This document shows, piece by piece, positions 55,734 to 64,000 of a stretch of DNA of 64,000 nucleotides. This stretch comes from Lepidonotus clava (taxonomy: Eukaryota > Annelida > Polychaeta > Phyllodocida > Polynoidae). The first letter of the stretch is position 1. Each line of letters begins with the position of its first letter. Location: positions 69,316,374-69,380,373 of the forward strand of contig OW387133.1 of NCBI GenBank assembly GCA_936440205.1, in the 5' to 3' direction. The notes beneath the pieces are model-generated. The model was not told the origin of the DNA. It ran no database searches and saw nothing but the letters and a program-made list of their open reading frames with translations. Position numbers and translations under genes: made by a program.

Positions 55734-56599
55734 GGATAATGTAATTTGGAGTTCTGTTGACAGAATCATTTTTGAATACATGTAACTGTGCTATGAAATT
55801 GGGTGATTTCTTAAGTGGATTCTAGCATAAGTCAGATCTTAGAGAAACTACAGCAAAGGCTGTTATTCAATAAGATTTCTGCAGCTTTATCTAGCCTACA
55901 CTGTTGCAAGTTTTTCTAGATTCAGATGCTTAAAAGTACTGAGGTGATTCAGTTACAGAGAGAAATTTTTGCTATAGTGAACTAGTTGTGAGTTTGTTTG
56001 ATTGTGTGAAATTAATACTTATATTCAGTCAAGTTTGAAAGAATGAAAATCTTATTGTATGTTTCAGAGAAATAAAGACATTTAATCTTATAATTCCTTC
56101 TCTTACGTTTTCTGTCCCATTCATGTTAATACCATCCAGTGATACGAACCTAATTTGTCTCAATAACATCAACCTTAAGATCACAACGAGAAGTCTCCTT
56201 AGAAATAGGCGCGGCATGTTACAATACTCATGCTCACTTACCCTGCCAAAATCATGATGTACGTTGGGTGTTCAGGGTCGGCGCCAATTGTCACGGGTTA
56301 CCGGGGTCGGTGAGCGGGGACGGGCACGCAGGGGGAATCAGCCGGGAGGTGTAGGTCTTCAGTCGGCTGGCCCACAGATGTTTCGCATTAGCTGCCCAGA
56401 TACCGCTGTCTCCGTTCCTGGCTGGGAGAGGGGGGTCACTCCAAGGCAAAGTTCACAAGTCCTGGTGATTATTAAAGTTCACAAGTCCTGTTAGTGAAAT
56501 TTGGGGATTTCACTAGGTCCACAATCCGGGTCATGGGCACCATCACTTCTTTTATTTTCCAGGCTCTGTAGTACACACACTGTGTAACATAGCACAAAG

Positions 56600-57495
56600 A
56601 AACATTTGTTTATTCCTCCTACCACAGATGGCTGATTTAAACTATTTTAAGCACCTGCTGACTAATTAGACCAATTCAGATGACAAAACCCCTAGAAAAA
56701 CTATTGAAAATTAATGAAAAATTGTGATATATCAACTTATGATGAATGAACTTTAAAAAAAACTTAGAAAATATGGATACAGATTTAAAGAATAATGATC
56801 AATAGGTTTTCTTCATGTCAAACTAGAAATATTGACATGATTAATGAAAATTCCTATGCTAAAGCCTTGTGATTTGTAGATATAATACCCAGAGGTGTGC
56901 AAATGCTTACAAATTCACACAAATGTGCGAATTTTGTTAGTAGAATGTGAAATATTCGCCCAAATTTATATAGGAAAGTGAAATTTCAATACAAAAGCCA
57001 GTGAGCTTTTGATTAGATTGTGCAAATTTCACTGGTAGTTTTGCGAAAATAAATTTGGGTCTGCACACCCCTGATACACAATGTGCATCCTGGTCAAGGC
57101 TACTTGTAAAGAAGGCAATAATGGCAAAATTGTGACGTTTGGAAATAAGTGGGTAACCTTCAGTTGGATTTAAGTGATATAAAATATTAAGTTTGAATAA
57201 AATTGCAATATATAAAATGCTAACCCCTGGACCTCCAGCATCCCTGAATATCCTAATACAATATCTCTAAACTATCCTTTAAAGTGAAGAGCCAGTGACG
57301 TTAGATTTTATTTGTTCCATATTTCTCACCTTCTAAGGATCATTTATACAAAATTTCATATTTTTATCTTCGTGGGTGTAGATTCTATAGCGTTTTTATA
57401 TCTAGTTCTGTAAAGGGATTTTGAAGGCTAGGGTGGCGCCACCTAGCAACATATGAGTGGTGTGTGACGTAGCAGGTAGAACACAAACAAACAAG
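56600..57495. other. Between the fossil and the P2X7-domain gene
   Basis: AT-rich with no exon recognised. At 56,895-57,075 a pair of loosely inverted stretches (ACCCAGAGGTGTGCAAATG and TTTGGGTCTGCACACCCCTG) looks like the ends of a short MITE. The start codon context of the next gene is ACAAGATGG. Confidence 0.4.
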
Positions 57496-57749
57496 ATGGC
57501 AGACTCTGAATCCTCGGACAGTGAGTTAAGTCTAAGAGATGAAGAGAATGTATGTTTAAGCAGTGATCTTGAAGATTTTGAGCCTGATAACATAGGTGCT
57601 GATGCAGCAGAAGTTGCTCCTGTTGGAATATTACCATACAATTTTGAACCTGAGTACACAGAGGAAGAACTGAGAGAACAAGATGAAGAGGAGGAGGATA
57701 ACCACAATGCCAATGAAAATAACGAGGGTCGACTGCTTGACACTGTTTG
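57496..57749 (+). CDS. P2X7-domain gene, exon 1 (acidic N-terminus)
   Basis: It begins MADSESSDSELSLRDEE after ACAAG, is followed by three acidic clusters and ends in phase 2 at ACTGTTTG/GTAAGT. The split codon completes the Trp that opens the zinc domain. Confidence 0.85.
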
Positions 57750-60152
57750 GTAAGTTATGGCTATTGTGAGACCTTGCTGAGGTTTTCTTTCAGTATATAC
57801 CTCATTCAACAATACAATGCAATCCCGCAATTTTTAACAATATTATATATGTATTCTGGCCATTTATTCATGGAGGCAGATCTCTGGCAAGGGGGGCGTG
57901 AATCATGCTAGTTTGGTCCAAAATTTTGATTCTTTAAATTAAACTAAATTTCTGTACCCATAATACGACATGCCCCTCCTTCAACCTCCTCAAATCGTAT
58001 CAATTAAAGGATTTTTTAAGGATTGATAATTGGTCATAGTGCGGCATTTACTCTTAAATGGTTATTGACATAAGTATGGTAAAGCAGGGTTGTATAAAGC
58101 ACAGTGCTATATCGCACATGTTTTATTATTAATGGCTCTTAAATATAGACAAAAAAATTAGAAATGACAAAAAATCAGTCTCGAATTTGCCATGATCTTT
58201 TAACTGAATCATAATATCATTTTATGATATCCATAAATACTTATTAATAACAACAAAAGAAATATCACATAATATTATGTTGGATGTACGATACAACACT
58301 GTTCTATATCAATTCTATAATATTAAAGCCAGTGTATCGTCCTTGTGGTGGACGTAATTTGCTTGAAAGTTGTAACCCCCTTACAGCCGCACCAATTTCG
58401 TGACATGACCAATCACGTTGCCGGATTACGTTCTAATGTCACAAAACACATTGCCAGCTGCGACGTCGTTAGGGTAAGGGGTGGAGCCCCTAACCTTAGA
58501 AACGTAAGGACGATATTCTGGCTTTAAATCATTATTTTGAAGAATCTTGTTCGATAGAATATTTCCTGTATTCACACTGATCTATATCAATCCGTTTATG
58601 GGGGGTTCCAATGTCAAAAAACACATCAAATTGTACAATGCCTACCTCAGTGACATGAATGTAATGCCGCTAACATTAGTCAAAATAAACTTACTTACAA
58701 TGACAGTATGTACGTATATATGGCCCCACATACAACATTCAACTCATTTTTCAATAAGAAGTCATCATTTGTATTTTCTGACAATTTCGTATAAAATGCG
58801 TGATATAAAACTTATGTTATCCACGATAAAAGCTTGATATGTACAGTATAAATAAGAAAAATAGATAGTTACATTGGTACTGCTAATTCTATGTCACAAT
58901 GAAAAACAAATACCAGCATTACATATTAACAATGATTTATTCCTACCTCAACATTTAAAGCGTTTATGCATTTTTCAACAGATTACTTGATAAATGAAGG
59001 TTTATATACAATCTTTTGTAGGTGTACCTGTGGGTGCTGTGAAATAATGGAAACAGTACTCGAATGTAAGTGCTGCCAAGAGTATGAGCAGATCAAGGCC
59101 AAAAACAGAGAGGTCAAAAAAGGACCTGTTCCATCATGCATCACCCTTCACCCTGGGTTTTATTCTGTATGCCTAAGTGAATGGGGATTGCAAGCTGCTT
59201 ATGCCCAATACAGACAACAGTATGGAAGATATCAAGCTCCAGTACATGAGTATGTATTTTTCATTAATATAGACTAATATTTTGCTTTATTTGCTAAATT
59301 ACCATACATATATGTATGATTAATGCCACATCCCCACGAGGGGAACTTTTTCTGATGAGTAAATTTTATTTTTGTTAATCCAATCATCAATGACAAAAAT
59401 CTCTTCGTCAGCGACAAAGATCCTGTCGTTGATGAAGCCTTTTTAAATTCTAAGTTTGTTGAAGTGATCGACGATGAATTTTTCGACAATAAAGAGGTGC
59501 TTATTGATTAAAAAATGGTGCCATGCTGTCTGATGATAAATCCATCTACCAAATTTTTTGGCATGTTATGTATATCTATCGCTGATGAAGAAGGGGTTTT
59601 CTTTGTTGGCCCTGTTTATCTTTTGAAAAGGTGTGGCTTCTATCATTACTTGGTGCCAGACTGTCTAATGGGCCCTGGCTTCAGAAGTCCTATGTGGGCC
59701 AACACAATTCTCAGCATGTGTTTGCCTGTTGGGACAGGGTTATAGTCATTATTGTGGTTAATATGATTTATGTCTCGATCTTGAAGGAGAAATTGAAATT
59801 GTATACCATTTCTACATGAGATTTCTTTATAGATTTAGATGAATTATACCACAGTGTCAACACATAGACGATTTTCCTGTAGTTTTAAAATTTGAAAACA
59901 TAATTGTGATAACAGAATGGATGAGGAAAAATGTTCAAAAAGTTCAGAATTATGAATTATTATTTCTTATAATTGCAATATTTTCTTTCAAGGAAATATC
60001 GCTACACAGCATATCGGCAGTTGGTGCGATGGTGCTGGGGCTACGTGGGATACAACAATAGAATTGTCTTGCCAGCATGTGCTGTCTCAGTGATCAGAAA
60101 AACTTTCCCATCAGAAGCTTATACAGGTTTCCATTTCCCACTCTTAGACTGA
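57496..60152 (+). CDS. P2X7 C-terminal zinc ('ballast') domain protein, three exons
   Basis: Exons 57,496-57,749, 59,022-59,249 and 59,993-60,152 join in phase to 642 nt (213 residues), all GT-AG. Residues 1-84 are acidic and low-complexity (SDSELSLRDEENVCLSSDLE; a run EEEED). From residue 85 it follows the cytoplasmic domain of the vertebrate P2X7 receptor: WCTCGCCEIM, LECKCCQEY, CITLHPGF, then YRYTAYRQLVRWCWGYVG, VLPACAVSVIRKTFPSEAYT and GF. The Trp-Cys-x-Cys-x-x-Cys start, the later Cys-x-Cys-Cys, the Cys-Ile-Thr and the Pro-x-Cys are the conserved zinc-binding and core positions. There is no channel domain, so it is a soluble stand-alone domain, probably nuclear or cytoplasmic. It is convergent with the transposase-like gene, 31 bp apart at the stops, which suggests a common unit. 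Exact biochemical role unknown. Confidence 0.88.
59022..59249 (+). CDS. P2X7-domain gene, exon 2 (first Cys cluster)
   Basis: It starts after ATCTTTTGTAG with CTCGCCEIMETVLECKCC, then CITLHPGFYSVCLSEWGL and AAYAQYRQQYGRYQ, and ends CATGA/GTATGT. Confidence 0.88.
59993..60152 (+). CDS. P2X7-domain gene, exon 3 (C-terminal motif)
   Basis: It starts after TTTCTTTCAAG and encodes YRYTAYRQLVRWCWG, RIVLPACAV, IRKTFPSEAYTGF and the end HFPLLD. This matches the AYR...W..G, LPSCC..RIRKEFP and Y-S/T-G-F signature of the P2X7 tail. Confidence 0.88.
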
Positions 60153-60183
60153 CACAGAAATGGATTCAACAAGATAAGACTTT

Positions 60184-60380
60184 TCATGCTGAAAAAGATG
60201 TGCTGCCTGTGCTGTATCTCGAGTTTTGCTGGTATTTGTCAACTGCTTCCTGTTTGTCTGGATGCTCAAACGATGCAGACAATGGTGGTGGTACAGAGAC
60301 AGCCATATAGAACTTTGTTTTGAAGGTCACATCTGTTATGGCCTCAGTGTAAAGAACTTTGAAGAGTGTCCCTATGTATT
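60184..60380 (-). CDS. Transposase-like gene: last exon
   Basis: After GTTTTCCAG it encodes YIGTLFKVLYTEAITDV, then PPPLSASFEHPDKQEAVDKY and the end STGSTSFSA. The stop is at 60,186-60,184, facing the stop of the P2X7-domain gene at 60,152. Confidence 0.82.
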
Positions 60381-63300
60381 CTGGAAAACAAAATTTTCTG
60401 TTTCACAATTTGGACAAAATATTTCATATTTTTGCAAAATATTGATATTTGTGGAATAGCATTTGGAAGTTTGGATGTAGGATAGCTTATTAACTAATTA
60501 TATCTCTATCTAGACAACCTACATACTAGGCAGATAAACCTTACTGGAAAGTAAATTCTTCTGAAAAAATTATTTGCTCAATGAGTCACTTCAAACTGTT
60601 GCTTAGTCTTACGGAGAAACCTGTAACTTACTGAACGTTGCTTTCTCCTTTACCGCCCGCACGGTGTAGTTACCTTTCTTTGCTTTTGGGAAGACAATGA
60701 CGTACTTGAGATGCCCATCAGTGGTTTTGGCTTGTGGTCGCTCGCTGTTCTCGTTGTAGTGAAGGCATGCCAAGCTTTGCCTTTAAATTTATATATATGT
60801 TAGTCTCAGGTTTTTTACATCAAGACTTAACCAATATAATCTGCAAGTTGTGCAGCAGATATATTATTTCATCTATTGATTTAACCCACAAAAGAATAAA
60901 ATCAAATACAGGCATGTGCCTTGAAAATGTTACCTTAATATGTGCAATATATTGAGTAATGTACAAATAAGTAGAAATGTAGAAATGTTGTTAATTACTT
61001 GTGGAATAAAAGTACCAGTAGATAAGTGATAACAGTTATTGTTGTCATTTATTACCTCAGTCAAATAAAGTTTACAATGAAGTTCATTAAGATTCAATTA
61101 CCTGACAAGCATCCCATGAAATCCAAATGCTGCCATTTTTGGTGTCCAGTGAAGAAGCAAGCTGTTGAATGCTTCAATGTTTGACGTTTGTTGGTGTGGA
61201 GATAGCCTTCGAACATCCTTGCACAACCTCGTGTTGTTGATAACCTCAACAATCTGAGTACACGCTTTGGAATCTGAGAAAAATAGAATGAAATAACCTC
61301 TAAGCGTAAATGACTACATCTGTATGACCAATTGTAAAACAATGAATACTACTAAACACAAGACTCCTTTGCTTCTTTAGTGAGAAACACAGTACAGTCA
61401 TACATGGGTAAGATAATCATATCATGAAAAAACCCTGAAAAAGATTCTCATTCACCTAGAACATCGAACGCACTTACCCGGATTAAGGAATTTCTTTTTT
61501 CTTGATTCATAGTCAGTCAGTGGAGGGTGTTGACAGGCTGGGTAGGTTTCTCCATGGCCTTCATGGATGTCCTGTATGTGGTTTGACAAGGACCTCCACT
61601 TGGCCTCGATGATGTTGCGGTCTCCATCTGGAGTGGTGGTTGCTGACCAATGCATGTGGTTTACCATGCTCTTTATCCATGGTCGGATCTTATCACAGTC
61701 CTTCTGCTTGGCTTGCGCTTCCGCCTTTTTAGAAAATCCTGTTTGAAGAAAATTTAAAATATTGTACTAATAGCTTAGTACTTTTAATATATTATCATAT
61801 TGTATAATCTAGTTAGGATCAGGCCTAGCAAGTCTACTTCTAAGAAGAGGTATTTTGCGCTCCTAGCGCCACCTGTTAACCAGTATAAAAGGTGTTGCAA
61901 GGTAGGGAGCGAGTCAGTTTAGAGTTTAACCACAGAGTTAGTGGAGTTAATAACTAGTAAGCAGCGTTAGCTGAGCTGCTCGGAGCTATGCCTACCAGCT
62001 CCTGCGGAGTATACTGGAGTTTACCGATACCAACTACCTCGGACAAAGGATTGTGATAGAGCTAAGCACTAGGGTGGTCTAGGATGTGCTGGAACAACTT
62101 GTATTCTAAATGTGGTTGATCACTGAGTAGGAGATGGGAAGGTGGACTGATGGAGACTTATTCACTGTGGCTTTGACTCGGGATGAGATGTTTACTTCAA
62201 TAAAAACCCTTTCATTTTAAGAGCTTCCTCATCGTCCATTTCTTTTGAACTATTGGGGAATGGATGAATTAACTTTGAGCGCAGTCTGATTGGCTCAAAA
62301 ACTTGAATGAACGACTCATGGATAAATTAATTATACACATCACACAGTCTTAAATCAACACTAACAATAGTTCAATATCATGGCTCAAATAAGATATTGC
62401 TCCAAAGACAGTTTCCACCCTATGGCATGTCCCATCTTAGTCTTATGTTTCTGGCTATTCCAATATTTATCCTTTGTTTTCTGATGAGTGTCAGAATCAG
62501 TGTAGGTTTAGCCATTTACTCTAAATCTTACTTTTTGTAGAGTGAAATAAGTACTTGTGTTAGTCTCACCTTTAGCAACATGCCATATGTCAAAGTAGTG
62601 ATCTGTTCCATCGTACTTTTCCCTCATCATCTTTTGGATTTGGGGATGTCGATCTGTAACCAGTGTACCCACTTGTAGGTGTTCTTTCTTGACAGCATCC
62701 ATGCACCGTTTCAATCCTTCTCGCTCCATGCAATTACTGTTGGCCACTTCATTGCTCTGCAAAACATTTTACATGTGGGCTGTCCCTTAAGACTGTATGA
62801 ATCAAGAATAGGGGTTATGACATTTTTTAGAATTTGCACATGTTCTAAACGAAGGCAAAAAAGTTCTGGTTTCATTTTGGAATCTAGGAAGATAGTGACA
62901 CTCTTAGGGTTGTAATATGCACTTGAGGGCTGAGAATATTATTTCTGTCTTTAATGATAATGTTTGGTTTTATTAATCTTCATTCATGACATAAATTTTT
63001 TGGAGTCTTCCCACCTATCTATCCTTCATTCAGGTGAGCCATACAAAAAAAAATGCTGAAAATACTAAAAGAAAACATAGCATTAATCACAGATGTAGTA
63101 CAATGAAAACATACCTGTACAAGTTCCAACCTGACAATTTTGTTCAGTCTTGTCTCATGAAGGGTGTATGTCCCAAACTTAGCACTGTGGCCAGGACTAT
63201 CTGCTCGTCCATCACCTGCACATTCCAGTTTTCCCTCCATTGTCTTGAGTTGTTCTAGAACCTCATTCTGTTCCCTTTGCCAGACGTGCCAGACTGTTGG

Positions 63301-63646
63301 ATGTACGTACGAGTTGTTATGGTCTTTGTATGTGCTTAATGAAATGTTTGCCAGACCCATGAAATTGAGGAATCTCAAAGCTTTGGTTGGGGATAAGCCA
63401 CAAAAGGTTATGGCTCCAGAGACAAGAAGGTTACCAGCAGGGATGTTCTGTATAACAGGCTGGCTATTCCATTGACGATGGTACTCACAACGAGGGCAAG
63501 TTTGATGTACTTGTATCATTGTTCCTTTTCTGTATGATTCCTCCACCAAGCATGGAGAGGAGCAGGTAGGACAAATTTCAAATAATTCCCATAGTTGTCT
63601 GCGGAAAACAATGAACTTCCCTTCCTGGTGCGGCAGCTTGTCTTCC
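60184..63646 (-). CDS. Intron-rich DDE transposase-like protein, 5' end outside the window
   Basis: Six minus-strand exons read through splice sites: 63,646-63,115, 62,756-62,570, 61,738-61,478, 61,273-61,102, 60,780-60,632 and 60,380-60,184. All are GT-AG and phases agree; the visible part is about 499 codons. N-terminal to C-terminal: a zinc-type pair C-P-T-C and C-P-R-C, W-N-S-Q-P and AGNLLVSGAI, then first Asp in GDGRADSPGHSAKFG, second Asp in TLVTDRHPQI, HYFDIWHVAKG, KSMVNHMHW, then LSPHQQTSNIEAFNSLLLHW with the likely catalytic Glu, APK-like TPKMAAF, SLACLHYNENSERPQA and the C-terminal end STGSTSFSA. This is a widespread family in marine animals and fish, probably Kolobok-related (family name is from memory, moderately sure). 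All exons are open, so it is functional, recently active or domesticated. The first exon(s) lie right of 63,714. Confidence 0.85.
60632..60780 (-). CDS. Transposase-like gene: penultimate exon
   Basis: QSLACLHYNENSERPQAKTT, then YVIVFPKAKKGNYTVRAVKE. It follows AATTTAAAG and ends TTCA/GTAAGT, in phase with its neighbours. Confidence 0.86.
61102..61273 (-). CDS. Transposase-like gene: exon with likely catalytic Glu
   Basis: The split codon gives DSKACTQIVEVINNTRLCK, then VRRLSPHQQTSNIEAFNSLL and GFHGMLV. The S-x-x-E-A/S-F motif is where the third acidic residue of the family lies. Confidence 0.88.
61478..61738 (-). CDS. Transposase-like gene: linker exon
   Basis: It encodes GFSKKAEAQAKQKDCDKIR, WIKSMVNHMHWSATTTPDG, EAKWRSLSNHIQDIHEGHG and a Cys-His segment. 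Donor CCGG/GTAAGT. Confidence 0.88.
61840..62250. mobile_element. Probable solo LTR fossil in an intron of the transposase-like gene
   Basis: A TATA box (AGTATAAAAGG, about 61,881) and, some 310 bp on, AATAAAAACCC (about 62,199) bracket a GC-richer stretch with many short repeats of GAGTTAGTGG/GAGTTTA type. This layout is that of an LTR. No coding part or partner LTR is in view, and the limits are approximate. Confidence 0.4.
62570..62756 (-). CDS. Transposase-like gene: exon with second catalytic Asp
   Basis: It begins SNEVANSNCMEREGLKRCMD, then TLVTDRHPQIQKMM and HYFDIWHVAK, and ends in phase 1 at AAAG/GTGAGA. The S-N-x-M-E and T-D-R-H motifs are strongly conserved in the family. Confidence 0.9.
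63115..63646 (-). CDS. Transposase-like gene: exon with zinc motif and first catalytic Asp
   Basis: A 532-nt exon after TTTTTTATCCAG. It has ICPTCSSPC and CPRCEYHRQW, a predicted helical region, then ECAGDGRADSPGHSA and LNKIVRLELVQ at the donor CAG/GTATGT. Confidence 0.87.
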
Positions 63647-63719
63647 CTGGATAAAAAAACAACCTGCATTTCAAAACAATAATCATAAAATAATATGCAA
63701 AACGTTTTTTGCATGCAAA

Positions 63720-64000
63720 ACCCTCGTTACTGTTATTATACATGTACAGGGAGGGATATGGGAGTGAAGTGGTGCATCACCCCCTCCCGCATAGCACTTT
63801 CGATATAGAAAAGAAATACACGAAATGGCAGGGCATTGGGACAAAAGGGCTGTGGGATAAGTTTAAAAGTAGGGAAGAAGATTAAAATGATTTTGCCAAA
63901 CCCTACCCCTGCAATGCATGTATGTATTTGATGGACGACCCCTAAAACACATTGTGTAACAGAACAATGTGGTCAAAAGGAATTACCCGGTATCACAGGT
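63720..64000. other. Right edge, nothing recognised
   Basis: The upstream exon(s) of the transposase-like gene should lie here or beyond, but no matching donor-bounded frame is evident in these 280 bases. Confidence 0.4.

Larger units (their letters stand above)
50600..56600 (-). mobile_element. Env-bearing LTR-type retroelement fossil (approximate limits)
   Basis: A block CTTCTTTTATTTTCCAGGCT followed by CTGTAGTAC and, further on, CACACACTGTGTAAC occurs near both ends (50,608-50,852 and 56,546-56,590), read as remnants of the terminal repeats. A primer-site-like GGCGCC stretch near 56,280 and an env-like ORF at the other end give a minus-strand orientation. It is broken: gag and pol are not recognisable, with several breaks. 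It looks old apart from the env-like part. Confidence 0.45.

Noticed and set aside
53540-56030. Search for gag and pol parts in the retroelement fossil
   Set aside because: No recognisable protease, RT, RNase H or integrase motif seen by eye, so none is annotated.

Overview
This is animal (metazoan) nuclear DNA: AT-rich, with long introns bounded by GT/AG sites, several spliced genes and a heavy load of DNA-transposon, LINE, Penelope and retroelement debris. The gene content (divergent nicotinic-type receptor, P2X7-type zinc domain protein, tyrosine-recombinase retrotransposon) fits a marine invertebrate such as an echinoderm, hemichordate, cephalochordate or lophotrochozoan. The sequence alone does not decide which.

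Left part (1-27,600). This is a tandem cluster of nicotinic acetylcholine receptor-like (Cys-loop) genes on the + strand. The last exon of an upstream paralogue lies at 760-1244, a decayed last-exon copy at about 2956-3375, and a complete eight-exon gene runs from 5079 to 27,177. The eight exons (91, 134, 45, 110, 196, 195, 151 and 485 nt) join in phase to 1407 nt, or 468 residues. The 45 and 110 nt exons are the hallmark sizes of nicotinic receptor genes. The introns are packed with small non-autonomous DNA transposons (at least four families with TTAA target duplications), a Penelope fragment, a truncated LINE and LTR-like fossils.

Middle part (27,600-46,800). More MITEs are followed by a three-exon minus-strand gene (34,514-32,290). 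It encodes a 216-residue single-pass membrane protein of no family I recognise, with three W-I-x-x-P-P-x-W-M repeats. A CpG-rich island lies at about 37.65-38.43 kb. An apparently whole Ngaro/PAT-type tyrosine-recombinase retrotransposon (39,751-44,821) has inserted into a MITE (39,376-45,257). A second MITE of that family lies at 28,576-29,321.

Right part (46,800-64,000). A nuclear-receptor half-site cluster abuts a 354-bp tandem array carrying about ten palindromic X-box (RFX-type) motifs. An env-bearing retroelement fossil lies on the minus strand at about 50.6-56.6 kb. Two convergent genes follow, with stop codons only 31 bp apart. The + strand gene (57,496-60,152, 213 residues) carries the zinc domain found at the C-terminus of the vertebrate P2X7 receptor. 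The minus-strand gene (from beyond 63,646 to 60,184) encodes an intron-rich DDE transposase-like protein with its catalytic residues visible. This pair is the most interesting system here, because the P2X7-type domain may be cargo or partner of a transposon.
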